A stretch of 64,000 nt of DNA from Paraburkholderia aspalathi (GTDB lineage: Bacteria > Pseudomonadota > Gammaproteobacteria > Burkholderiales > Burkholderiaceae), in the NCBI RefSeq assembly GCF_900116445.1, contig NZ_FPBH01000037.1, forward strand, positions 1-64,000. The letters are read 5' to 3'. The notes under the pieces were generated by a model, which ran no database searches, had not been told where the DNA came from, and saw only the letters and a list, made by a program, of their open reading frames with translations. The position numbers were made by a program, and so were the translations under genes. This document shows positions 43,377 through 54,733 of this stretch, one piece after another. The stretch's first letter is position 1. Each line of letters starts with the position of its first letter.

Positions 43377-44618
43377 TTACGAACGATAGTCGGCGTTGAT
43401 GCTCACGTAATCGTGCGACAGATCGCAAGTCCAGATCGTGGCTTGCGCATTACCGCGGCCGAGTACGACACGAATGCCGATCTCGCTCTTTTTCATGACG
43501 CGCTGGCCATCTTCCTCACGGTAGGCCGGGTTGCGGCCACCGGCGGTAGCAACCAGCACGTCGTCCAGATACAGATCGATCTTGCCGACGTCGAGATCGT
43601 CCACGCCGGCATAGCCGATGGCCGCAAGAATGCGGCCGAGATTCGGATCCGATGCATAGAAGGCTGTCTTCACGAGCGGCGAGTGGCCGATCGCGTACGC
43701 AATCTGGCGGCATTCGCCGACGCTCGAGCCGCCTTCGACATGCACGGTCATGAATTTGGTCGCGCCTTCGCCGTCGCGCACGATCAGCTGTGCGAGGGTC
43801 TGGGCGACTTCGGTCACCGCGTCGCGCAGCGCTGCATAAGCGGGCGAATCGGTGGACGTGATCGCCGGCAGGCTCGATTTGCCCGAGGCGATCAGGATGA
43901 ACGAATCGTTGGTCGACGTATCGCCGTCGATCGTGATGCAGTTGAACGAGCGGTCCGCCACGTGCTTGACCAGTGCGTCGAGCACCGGCTGCGCGACGCT
44001 AGCGTCGAACGCGAGGAAGCCTAGCATGGTCGCCATGTTCGGCTTGATCATGCCGGCGCCCTTGCTGATGCCGGTGAGCGTGACCGTGTGGCCGTCGATC
44101 GTGACCTGGCGCGAGGTGGCTTTCGGCAAGGTATCCGTGGTCATGATCGCCTGAGCGGCGTCGTACCAGTTGGCTTCCTTGCGGTTCGCCAGCGCCGCGG
44201 GCAGACCCGCCTTCAGACGATCGACCGGCAGCGGTTCAAGAATCACACCCGTCGAAAACGGCAACACCTGTTCCGGCGCGATATCAACGAGACGCGCGAG
44301 CTCGACGCAGGTTTCGCGCGCGGCCACGAGGCCGGGCTCACCCGTGCCTGCATTTGCGTTACCGGTGTTGATCACCAGCGCGCGAATCGGCTTGCCGCCC
44401 GCGCGCACGCGCTCCAGATTCTCTCGGCACACAGTGACGGGTGCGGCGCAAAAACGGTTCTGCGTGAACACGCCGCCTACTGTCGCGCCTTCGCCGACAG
44501 AAATGACCAGCACGTCCTTGCGGTTCGGCTTGCGGATATTCGCCTCCGCCCAGCCCAGCGTGACGCCGGCGACAGGGTGAAGTTGAGTGGGATCGATCGA
44601 GGGGAAATTGACAGCCAT
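43377..44618 (-). CDS. argJ: Bifunctional ornithine acetyltransferase/N-acetylglutamate synthase
   Basis: 413 residues; recycles the acetyl group from acetylornithine to glutamate in arginine synthesis. The self-cleavage site is in KGAGMIKPNMATML, between Ala196 and Thr197, which becomes the nucleophile of the beta chain. SVGEGATVGGVFTQNRF near the start is typical. Whether it is mono- or bifunctional cannot be judged here. Confidence 0.96.
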   Translation of the reverse strand: MAVNFPSIDPTQLHPVAGVTLGWAEANIRKPNRKDVLVISVGEGATVGGVFTQNRFCAAPVTVCRENLERVRAGGKPIRALVINTGNANAGTGEPGLVAARETCVELARLVDIAPEQVLPFSTGVILEPLPVDRLKAGLPAALANRKEANWYDAAQAIMTTDTLPKATSRQVTIDGHTVTLTGISKGAGMIKPNMATMLGFLAFDASVAQPVLDALVKHVADRSFNCITIDGDTSTNDSFILIASGKSSLPAITSTDSPAYAALRDAVTEVAQTLAQLIVRDGEGATKFMTVHVEGGSSVGECRQIAYAIGHSPLVKTAFYASDPNLGRILAAIGYAGVDDLDVGKIDLYLDDVLVATAGGRNPAYREEDGQRVMKKSEIGIRVVLGRGNAQATIWTCDLSHDYVSINADYRS

Positions 44619-44735
44619 GGTCGCGACCTGTCGAAGAAAATGCCGGCAGGCGCCGGCATCGAGGGATCGGTAACTGATGGCTCAAGCCTGTAGCCGAACC
44701 ACCGCGAAATCATCAGCAAAACATTGTGTAAAACG

Positions 44736-44762
44736 AAGCGGCGCGCTTAAAGCGCGCCGCTT
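44736..44762 (-). terminator. Terminator after secA
   Basis: AAGCGGCGCGCT and AGCGCGCCGCTT form a perfect 12-bp stem with a 3-base loop. On the minus strand it is followed by CGTTTT. It lies 8 bp past the secA stop. Confidence 0.75.
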
Positions 44763-44769
44763 TTCGGCA

Positions 44770-47580
<2,811 letters not shown>

Positions 47581-47871
47581 CGGATCGGTGTCTGCGTCGC
47601 GGCTTCGGCTGGTTCGCGGCGTGCAAGTTCATGCACGTGCGCTCCGGGGTCGGAAGGGCCTCGGCGGCTTAGTCCAAGAGTGAATTCGAATCGGGCATTT
47701 TAGCACGCGCCCCCGGCCGCGCCTGTGTCAGCCGTGCGACGTTGGCAGGGCACAGAAAGCCCGCCGCAGCGACGTCCGACGGTACGCATTGAGGCGGGTC
47801 CGCATGCATCCCGCGCGGTACAATCGCGGCGTGAACGCACATAGGGTGCGAACGCGCCGTTACTATTGAAC

Positions 47872-48357
47872 ATGAGCCGTATTCCGTCCTTTTCAAGGCC
47901 GCCGCCCAAGCAGTTCAAAGCGCGCCGCCCGCAGCCCGTCGCCGAAGTGCTGAATCGCACCGACGCGTTTGTGGCCCTGCGCGCGGGCGTCGAGCAGATT
48001 GCGGCGCTGGAAAAGGATCTGCGTGAACTGCTGCCGGATTATCTGGCCACGAGCGTGGAGCCCAGCTTCATCAAGGAAGGCGTGCTGGCCCTATTTGCCG
48101 CGCACAATGCGCTGGCCGCCCGTCTGCGCCAGATCGAACCGAGGTTGCTGTCGGATCTGCAGCAGCGCGGCTGGCCGGTCAATGCGCTGAGAATTCGCGT
48201 GCGGCCGCAGCCTCTGAAGGAGCCGCCGCCGGTCAAACAGGCGCGTATGACGCCGGTCGGCGCGGACGCGCTGCACGCGCTCTCCCAATCGCTCGCGCCC
48301 TCGCCGCTGCAGGAAGCTTTGGCGAAAATGGCAGCGCGGCATCGGAGAAATCGCTGA
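47872..48357 (+). CDS. dciA: DciA-like protein (DUF721), probable helicase loader
   Basis: 161 residues. The DUF721 domain covers about 20-110 (PVAEVLNRTDAF... LREL), followed by a basic, Pro-rich C-terminus ending RHRRNR. DciA is the ancestral loader of DnaB; assignment rests on domain type and length. It lies alone on plus between secA and lpxC; TACAAT at 47819-47824 is a possible -10. ATG 47872 is preferred to a TTG two codons earlier. Confidence 0.8.
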   Translation: MSRIPSFSRPPPKQFKARRPQPVAEVLNRTDAFVALRAGVEQIAALEKDLRELLPDYLATSVEPSFIKEGVLALFAAHNALAARLRQIEPRLLSDLQQRGWPVNALRIRVRPQPLKEPPPVKQARMTPVGADALHALSQSLAPSPLQEALAKMAARHRRNR

Positions 48358-48360
48358 GCA

Positions 48361-48394
48361 AAAAATAAGCGGCCCATCTGGGCCGCTTATTTTT
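48361..48394. terminator. Bidirectional rho-independent terminator
   Basis: AAAAATAAGCGGCCCA, a 2-base loop and TGGGCCGCTTATTTTT. It lies between the convergent dciA and lpxC genes. Confidence 0.93.
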
Positions 48395-48437
48395 CATCCA
48401 TTCGCTTCGGACATTTCATCCGAAAGCGCTACGCCGA

Positions 48438-49355
48438 TCAGGCAAATGCCGTCTGCGTTTCGTACGCGAAGCCGCGCGGCGCCTTCTGCGTGTCGTCGAA
48501 CGTGACGACTTCGTACGCATCTTCATGCGCCAGCAACTCGCGCAACAAAGCGTTGTTCAGGCCGTGGCCCGATTTGTATGCCGTGTACGAAGCCAGCAGC
48601 GGATGGCCGACCACGTACAGGTCGCCAATCGCGTCGAGCATCTTGTGCTTCACGAATTCGTCGTCGTAACGCAGGCCGTCGTTGTTCAGAATGCGGTATT
48701 CGTCCAGCACGATGGCGTTATCCATGCTGCCACCGCGTGCCAAACCGAGTTCGCGCATCATTTCCACTTCATGCGCAAAGCCGAACGTACGCGCACGGGC
48801 AATTTCCCGCACATACGACGTATTGGCAAAATCCACTTCCAGCGCCTGGCCGGTTTTATCCACAGCCGGGTGACGGAAATCGATGGTGAATTTGAGTTTG
48901 AAACCGAAATACGGATCGAGACGCGCGAATTTATCGCCGTCGCGAATTTCAACCGGCTTGGTGACCTTGATGAATTTCTTCGGCGCGTTCTGTTCTTCAA
49001 TACCGGCCGACTGAATCAGAAACACGAACGAACCCGCACTGCCGTCCATGATCGGAATTTCTTCCGCGGTGACGTCGATATAAAGATTGTCGATGCCGAG
49101 GCCTGCGCATGCGGACATCAAATGCTCGATGGTCGACACGCGCGCGCCGTCTTTCTGCAGTACGGAAGCCAGACGCGTATCGCCAATCGCCATAGCCGAC
49201 GCAGGGATATCCACCGGCGTAGGCAAATCCACCCGCGAAAACACAATGCCGGTGTTCGCCGCCGCCGGGCGGAGCGTCAATTCGACTTTGCGGCCGGAGT
49301 GCAGGCCGATGCCGACTGTCTTGACGATTGATTTGATAGTGCGCTGCTTCAACAT
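48438..49355 (-). CDS. lpxC: UDP-3-O-acyl-N-acetylglucosamine deacetylase
   Basis: 305 residues; zinc-dependent committed step of lipid A synthesis. TIEHLMSA has Glu77 and zinc ligand His78; HKMLDAIGDLY carries the next His and Asp ligands (~237, ~241), and GHGLNNALL the general acid His. In E. coli FtsH degrades LpxC through its C-terminus; here the tail reads FAYETQTAFA, with hydrophobic Ala/Phe at the end. A likely promoter (-10 TATACT, 49417-49412) lies 57 bp upstream. Confidence 0.97.
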   Translation of the reverse strand: MLKQRTIKSIVKTVGIGLHSGRKVELTLRPAAANTGIVFSRVDLPTPVDIPASAMAIGDTRLASVLQKDGARVSTIEHLMSACAGLGIDNLYIDVTAEEIPIMDGSAGSFVFLIQSAGIEEQNAPKKFIKVTKPVEIRDGDKFARLDPYFGFKLKFTIDFRHPAVDKTGQALEVDFANTSYVREIARARTFGFAHEVEMMRELGLARGGSMDNAIVLDEYRILNNDGLRYDDEFVKHKMLDAIGDLYVVGHPLLASYTAYKSGHGLNNALLRELLAHEDAYEVVTFDDTQKAPRGFAYETQTAFA

Positions 49356-49411
49356 GGTGATCTTCTATTCGATTGAAAATCCCAATCGGGACTTTTTATT
49401 CCATAGCGCGA

Positions 49412-49417
49412 AGTATA
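49412..49417 (-). promoter_or_regulatory. Candidate -10 element of lpxC
   Basis: TATACT on the minus strand in GGAGTATACTTC. No good -35 is seen 17 bp upstream. If real, lpxC has its own promoter downstream of the structured region at 49486-49563. Confidence 0.4.
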
Positions 49418-49485
49418 CTCCAATACCCTAAGGAGCGTCGTTACACGGAACGTATCAATCTGTTTCGCTGCATTACCCAAAGCGC

Positions 49486-49563
49486 GCCCGTCAGGGAAAG
49501 CGTGACGGGCCGATGTCCGGAACGGAGGCGTTTCCGGTCATCGGCCCGAGTAACGGCCCGTCA
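49486..49563 (-). other. Nested and alternative inverted repeats between prx and lpxC
   Basis: GGGCCGATG T CCGGAA (49507-49522) pairs with TTCCGG T CATCGGCCC (49532-49547): 15 pairs with one mismatch. In addition GCCCGTCA occurs at 49486-49493 and 49556-49563, and its complement TGACGGGC at 49503-49510 can pair with either copy. Such exclusive pairings resemble an attenuator or a compound terminator. No T run follows. Confidence 0.6.
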
Positions 49564-49644
49564 CAAAAGCGTCTTATGCGCCGTTGCCCTGATACAACGC
49601 GGTAACCGCGCAGATCGAGGCAAAGGCATCGAACGCCATCGTAA

Positions 49645-50148
49645 CTAGCTCAACGTAGCGAGAATACTCCCTGCATCGCTGACTTCGAATTTGCCGGCAG
49701 CCTCGACGTTCAACGTCTTGACCACGCCGTCGTCGACAACCATTGCGTAGCGCTGGGAACGGATTCCCATGCCGCGCGCCGACAAATCCTGCTCAAGACC
49801 GAGCGCCCGCGTGAAAGCCGCACTGCCATCCGCCATCATGCGCACCTTGCCCGAGGCGTGCTGATCGCGTCCCCACGCGCCCATTACGAACGCGTCGTTG
49901 ACGGACACGCACCAGATCTCGTCGATGCCAAGCGCGCGCAACTGCTCGGCGTGCTCGACGTAACCCGGTACATGTTTGGCTGAACAGGTCGGCGTGAACG
50001 CACCGGGCAATCCGAAGATCACCACGCGCTTACCCGCCGTCTGCTCGTGCACGTCGAAGCTGTTAGGCCCCAGCGTACAGCCCGCCCGCGCGTCTTCGAC
50101 GAACTCGAAGAGCGTCGCGTCGGGCAGCTTTTCACCTACTTGAATCAT
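49645..50148 (-). CDS. Peroxiredoxin, Prx5 type
   Basis: 167 residues; reduces peroxides using a peroxidatic Cys in FGLPGAFTPTCSAKHVPGY (Cys55). Cys24 and Cys85 (EIWCVSVND) are further cysteines, one of which might resolve. The start MIQVGEKLPDATL at 50148 is the family start. It sits between ftsZ and lpxC, an order known in Burkholderia; a link to division is not shown. Confidence 0.93.
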   Translation of the reverse strand: MIQVGEKLPDATLFEFVEDARAGCTLGPNSFDVHEQTAGKRVVIFGLPGAFTPTCSAKHVPGYVEHAEQLRALGIDEIWCVSVNDAFVMGAWGRDQHASGKVRMMADGSAAFTRALGLEQDLSARGMGIRSQRYAMVVDDGVVKTLNVEAAGKFEVSDAGSILATLS

Positions 50149-50409
50149 GCTCAGTCCTTTGCATCGATGCGAAGCACACTCGCACGCCATCGTGTCGCAG
50201 TGAAATTCAGCGTCTGCCTAACTGCAGGCTCCGCCATCCGGCGACAGTTGCCCCATCCGCTTCGCGAATCCGAAGAGGGCACTTGTCCTTGCCGCGAATC
50301 AGACGATACGCGGCTTGTTCGCCGTTCACCCGCCACGCTCATGCATTCGTCCGCCAGTGCTACGCTGCTGTACAACCCGCAGCACCGCAACGAAAGCCTG
50401 CTCGCGCGC

Positions 50410-51606
50410 TCAGTCCGCCTGCTTGCGCAGGAATGCCGGAATGTCGTACGTGTCGACGCCCTTTTCCTGCAGCGCCTGCACGTGCGAAGCCGCCGTATCG
50501 CGCGACGTACGCCACACAGCCGGCGTATCCAGCGCGCCGTAATCGGCCGTGCTTGCGTGCGACTGCGACGTTGCGTAAGCAGCGTGCGCGCTGACCGGCT
50601 GATTGTCCGTGCCGGTGCGCAGCAGCGTCATCGGGGCCGATTGCTGCTTCTTCGCCGCACGGCCCAGACCCGTTGCCACGACCGTCACGCGCAGCGCGTC
50701 GCCCATTGCATCGTCGTACACCGCGCCGAAAATCACGGTTGCGTCTTCAGCAGCATAGCTCTTGATGGTGTTCATCACTTCGCGCGTTTCCGACAGACGC
50801 AGCGAACGGCTCGACGTGATGTTGACCAGCACGCCACGCGCGCCCGACAGATCCACCCCTTCCAGCAGCGGGCTGGCCACAGCCTGCTCGGCAGCCAGAC
50901 GTGCGCGATCGACGCCGGCAACCGTCGCCGTGCCCATCATCGCCTTGCCCTGCTCGCCCATCACCGTCTTCACGTCTTCGAAGTCGACGTTCACCAGACC
51001 GTCGACATTGATTATTTCCGCGATGCCGGCAACTGCGTTGTTGAGAACGTCGTCTGCGCACTGGAAGCACTTGTCCATCTCGGCGTCATCGCCCATCACC
51101 TCGAACAGCTTGTCGTTCAGAACGACGATCAGCGAGTCGACGTGATCCTCCAGTTGCTGCGAACCAGCTTCTGCTACACGCATGCGCTTGCCGCCTTCGA
51201 ATTCGAACGGCTTGCTGACCACGCCAACAGTCAAGATACCCATTTCTTTGGCGATCTGCGCGACCACCGGTGCTGCGCCCGTGCCCGTGCCGCCGCCCAT
51301 ACCGGCGGTGATGAACACCATGTGCGCGCCGCGCAGTGCGTCGGCGATGCGCTCACGTGCTTCTTCTGCTGCCGCGCGGCCCATTTCCGGCTTGGCGCCA
51401 GCGCCCAGACCCGTGTTACCGAGCTGGATCACCGCGGATGCACGCGAACGCGACAGAGCCTGCGCGTCCGTGTTCATCACGATGAAGTCGACGCCTTGCA
51501 CGCCTTTGTTGATCATGTGCTGAACGGCATTGCCGCCAGCGCCACCTACTCCGATCACCTTGATGATGGTGCCGTTCGTTTCGGTTTCCAGCATCTGGAA
51601 TTCCAT
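50410..51606 (-). CDS. ftsZ: Cell division GTPase FtsZ
   Basis: 398 residues; tubulin homolog that forms the Z-ring. The GTP signature GGGTGTG is at 104-110. The last residues DTYDIPAFLRKQAD are the conserved C-terminal peptide bound by FtsA, ZipA and ZapD. A Ala/Ser-rich linker spans about 315-380. ATG 51606 (MEFQMLETETNG) has GGAGG 5 bases before it. Confidence 0.98.
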   Translation of the reverse strand: MEFQMLETETNGTIIKVIGVGGAGGNAVQHMINKGVQGVDFIVMNTDAQALSRSRASAVIQLGNTGLGAGAKPEMGRAAAEEARERIADALRGAHMVFITAGMGGGTGTGAAPVVAQIAKEMGILTVGVVSKPFEFEGGKRMRVAEAGSQQLEDHVDSLIVVLNDKLFEVMGDDAEMDKCFQCADDVLNNAVAGIAEIINVDGLVNVDFEDVKTVMGEQGKAMMGTATVAGVDRARLAAEQAVASPLLEGVDLSGARGVLVNITSSRSLRLSETREVMNTIKSYAAEDATVIFGAVYDDAMGDALRVTVVATGLGRAAKKQQSAPMTLLRTGTDNQPVSAHAAYATSQSHASTADYGALDTPAVWRTSRDTAASHVQALQEKGVDTYDIPAFLRKQAD

Positions 51607-51738
51607 GTTGCCTCCGTCAAGATAAAAAATTGCAGCCACTTCGGCCGTTATTCGGCAGGAGATCGGGCAACCTCCTGTCGCGCGCCAGCCGCCGGCACCA
51701 GCGCGTGTTTACGTAAAACCGTTCAAACCCAGAATTCG

Positions 51739-52971
51739 TTAGAAGTTGCCGAGGAACCAGTCTTTCATTCGCGTGAAGACCTGACCCATCGACCCCGACT
51801 GCACCGCGACCTTGCGGCCGCGCATCCGTTGCGAGCGTCCTTCGACGAGCAGGCCCATCGCCGTCGAATAACGCGGGTTACGCACGACGTCCGCAAGACC
51901 GCCCGCGTATTCCGGCACGCCAATGCGCACCGGCTTCAGGAAAATGTCCTCACCGAGTTCGACCATGCCGAGCATCATCGACGCGCCGCCGGTCAGCACC
52001 ACGCCGGAGCTCAACAGTTCTTCGTAACCCGACTCGCGCACCACCTGCTGCACGAGCGAAAACAGTTCTTCGACACGCGGCTCGACCACCGCCGCCAATG
52101 CCTGGCGCGACAGCGTGCGCGGACCGCGCTCGCCGAGACCCGGCACTTCGATCATTTCGTCCGGATCGGCCAAGGCCTGCTTTGCAATGCCGTAGTCGAC
52201 CTTGATGTCTTCCGCGTCCGGCGTCGGCGTGCGCAGCGCCATCGCGATGTCGCTCGTGATCTGGTCGCCGGCGATCGGAATCACCGCCGTGTGACGAATC
52301 GCGCCTTCGCTGAAAATCGCGATATCCGTCGTGCCGCCGCCGATGTCGACCAGCACCACGCCGAGTTCCTTTTCGTCTTCCGTCAGCACCGCCAGCGACG
52401 AAGCGAGCGGCTGCAGGATCAGATCGTTCACTTCGAGCCCGCAGCGGCGCACGCACTTCACAATGTTCTGCGCCGCGCTCACTGCGCCGGTGACGATATG
52501 CACCTTCACTTCCAGGCGGATGCCGCTCATGCCGATTGGCTCGCGCACATCTTCCTGACCGTCGATGATGAATTCCTGCGTCAGGATGTGCAGCACCTGC
52601 TGATCGGTCGGGATATTGATCGCCTTCGCCGTCTCGATCACGCGCGCGACGTCCGTCTGCGTGACTTCCTTTTCCTTGATCGCCACCATGCCGCTCGAAT
52701 TGAAGCTGCGGATATGGCTGCCGGCGATCCCGGTGAATACGTTCGTGATCTTGCAGTCGGCCATCAGCTCGGCTTCCTCGAGCGCGCGCTGAATGGACTG
52801 CACGGTGGCTTCGATGTTCACCACCACGCCCTTCTTGAGCCCCTTCGATTCGCTCTGGCCGAGGCCGATCACCTCGTAGTGGCCCTCGCCCTTCAACTCG
52901 GCGACGATAGCCACTACCTTCGACGTCCCAATGTCGAGGGCGACCAGCAGATCTTTATAGTCTTTACTCAT
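51739..52971 (-). CDS. ftsA: Cell division protein FtsA
   Basis: 410 residues; actin-like ATPase that tethers FtsZ to the membrane. LLVALDIGTSKVVAIVAEL is the phosphate-1 motif; VVLVDIGGGTTDIAIF is phosphate-2. The C-terminal amphipathic helix (VFTRMKDWFLGNF) is the membrane-binding end. Order ftsQ-ftsA-ftsZ as in other proteobacteria, with 27 bp to ftsQ. Confidence 0.98.
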   Translation of the reverse strand: MSKDYKDLLVALDIGTSKVVAIVAELKGEGHYEVIGLGQSESKGLKKGVVVNIEATVQSIQRALEEAELMADCKITNVFTGIAGSHIRSFNSSGMVAIKEKEVTQTDVARVIETAKAINIPTDQQVLHILTQEFIIDGQEDVREPIGMSGIRLEVKVHIVTGAVSAAQNIVKCVRRCGLEVNDLILQPLASSLAVLTEDEKELGVVLVDIGGGTTDIAIFSEGAIRHTAVIPIAGDQITSDIAMALRTPTPDAEDIKVDYGIAKQALADPDEMIEVPGLGERGPRTLSRQALAAVVEPRVEELFSLVQQVVRESGYEELLSSGVVLTGGASMMLGMVELGEDIFLKPVRIGVPEYAGGLADVVRNPRYSTAMGLLVEGRSQRMRGRKVAVQSGSMGQVFTRMKDWFLGNF

Positions 52972-52998
52972 AGCGTGCTCATTGCGTGTGATGTCCGT

Positions 52999-53751
52999 TT
53001 ACTTCTTGCCCTTGTCGGGTTCGCTGATGAAACGCATGCCAGCGGCACGAATCGCGAAACCGTTCGGATAGCGCAAGTCCGCATACTCGATATCCTTTCC
53101 CCAACGTTGCGTCACCGCGTTCCACGCCGCGGTCAGGCGCTTGCTCCGATCGAGCAATGTGTCCTGATTGCGTTCGCGCCCAAGTTCCACCTGCATGCCG
53201 TTCGACAGCTTCACCGTCCACGCGTAACGCGGCGACAGCGTGACTTCTTCGGGCGTCGCGCCCAGCGGCGCAAACCACTTCTTGAAATCGCTATAACGCG
53301 CGACGACTTCTTTGGCCGTTCCGTCCGGACCGTCGAACGCGGGCAGCTCCTCTTCGAGCTCGCCCTGGTTCGCGGTGAACAGTTCGCCGTCCACGCTCAC
53401 CAGTTGATCGCTGCCCCACGTTCCAAGCGGTTTGTACTCTTCAAGCGTGACAGCCAATGCATTCGGCCAAACCCGCCGCACACTCGCGTGACGCACCCAT
53501 GGCATCTGCTCGAACGCCTGGCGTGCGACGTCGAGATCCACCGTAAAAAAGTTGCCTTTCAAGCGCCCTACTACACCCGCGCGCACCGTCGGCGAATTGA
53601 TGTGCTCGGTGTCGCCGTCGATCTGGATTTCGCGCAACGCGAAATTCGGACGCTGGATGAGCCAGTAACCGCCTGCCGCCAGCAGCACGAGCACCAGCAA
53701 CGCATGCAATGCGTTGGCGGCGAGATTGAGCTGGCGAACGTTGTTCCACAT
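52999..53751 (-). CDS. ftsQ: Cell division protein FtsQ
   Basis: 250 residues; bitopic protein with one helix (about 12-32, HALLVLVLLAAGGYWLI), then a POTRA domain (FALREIQIDGDTEH...) and a beta domain. It recruits FtsL/FtsB. Starts 35 bp after ddl. The C-terminus is short and Lys-rich (KGKK). Confidence 0.96.
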   Translation of the reverse strand: MWNNVRQLNLAANALHALLVLVLLAAGGYWLIQRPNFALREIQIDGDTEHINSPTVRAGVVGRLKGNFFTVDLDVARQAFEQMPWVRHASVRRVWPNALAVTLEEYKPLGTWGSDQLVSVDGELFTANQGELEEELPAFDGPDGTAKEVVARYSDFKKWFAPLGATPEEVTLSPRYAWTVKLSNGMQVELGRERNQDTLLDRSKRLTAAWNAVTQRWGKDIEYADLRYPNGFAIRAAGMRFISEPDKGKK

Positions 53752-53786
53752 GGAGTTGCTTTCGGGTTGCCCCGCTTAGTCCTTTG

Positions 53787-54728
53787 TTAATCCTTGAGCG
53801 TCAGCGCCAACACGCCGACCACCAGTTCCTGATAGCTGATACCCACCGCACGCGCCGCTTTCGGCGGCAGCGAGTGATCGGTCATCCCAGGCGCCGTGTT
53901 CACTTCCAGAAAGTACGGGTTGCCGTCTGCGTCGAGCATGAAATCGGCGCGACCCCAATCGGTGCAGCCAAGTACGTCGAACGCGCGGCGCGCCAGCACT
54001 TTCAGGCGTGACTCTTCGTCAGCCGCCAGACCGCACGGAATCAGATACTGCGTGTCGTTCGCGATGTACTTCGCGTGGTAGTCGTAAAACTCGCCAGCCG
54101 GAATGATGCGGATCACCGGCAGATCCAGATCGCCGGCGATACAGGCCGTGAATTCGCCGCCGCCCTCGATGCTCTTTTCCACCACGACGATCTTGTCGTA
54201 CTTGACCGCTTCGAGCAGCGCGGCCGGCAAAGCGTCCGCGCTTTTCACCTTGATCACTGCAACGCTCGAGCCTTCGCTGGCTGGCTTCACGAATAGCGGC
54301 AAGCCGAGCTTCGCGACGATGTCTTTTGCGCGTGCTTCGTAGTCGTCGCCGCGCAGCACAGCCTCGAACGGCGGCGTCGGAATGCCGAGTTGCTGCCACA
54401 CGAGCTTGGTGCGGAACTTGTCCAGACCGAGCGCCGAGCCGAGCACGCCGCTGCCCGTGTAACGGATGCCGTAAAAATCCAGCGCGCCCTGAATCTGGCC
54501 GTTCTCGCCATAACCGCCATGCAACGCGTTGAACGCGCGCACGAAGCCTTCGTCCTTCAATGCGGCGAGCGGCCGCTCAGCCGGGTCGAACGGATGCGCG
54601 TCGATACCGGCGTCGCGCAGACCTTGCAGCACGAGGCGGCCGGAATTGAGCGACACCTCGCGCTCGGCGGAATCCCCACCGAGCAGCACTGCTACCTTGC
54701 CGAATTGTTTAGGGTCGATGCTGCTCAT
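53787..54728 (-). CDS. ddl: D-alanine--D-alanine ligase
   Basis: 313 residues, ATP-grasp ligase making the D-Ala-D-Ala dipeptide. VAVLLGGDSAEREVSLNSG is the N-terminal motif, LFVKPASEGSSVAV binds ATP, and FLEVNTAPGMTDHSLPPKAA the catalytic loop. Start at 54728 (MSSIDPKQ) has AAGG about 10 bases upstream; a GTG 9 bp earlier would overlap murC by 4 bp but sits too close to that site. Confidence 0.96.
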   Translation of the reverse strand: MSSIDPKQFGKVAVLLGGDSAEREVSLNSGRLVLQGLRDAGIDAHPFDPAERPLAALKDEGFVRAFNALHGGYGENGQIQGALDFYGIRYTGSGVLGSALGLDKFRTKLVWQQLGIPTPPFEAVLRGDDYEARAKDIVAKLGLPLFVKPASEGSSVAVIKVKSADALPAALLEAVKYDKIVVVEKSIEGGGEFTACIAGDLDLPVIRIIPAGEFYDYHAKYIANDTQYLIPCGLAADEESRLKVLARRAFDVLGCTDWGRADFMLDADGNPYFLEVNTAPGMTDHSLPPKAARAVGISYQELVVGVLALTLKD

Positions 54729-54733
54729 TTCAC

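Noticed and set aside
50047..53790. A 1247-codon open frame on plus, antisense to ftsQ, ftsA and ftsZ
   Set aside because: It is a mirror of GC-rich codon bias in the opposite-strand genes, is Arg/His-rich and has no recognisable domain. ftsQ, ftsA and ftsZ are certain on minus.
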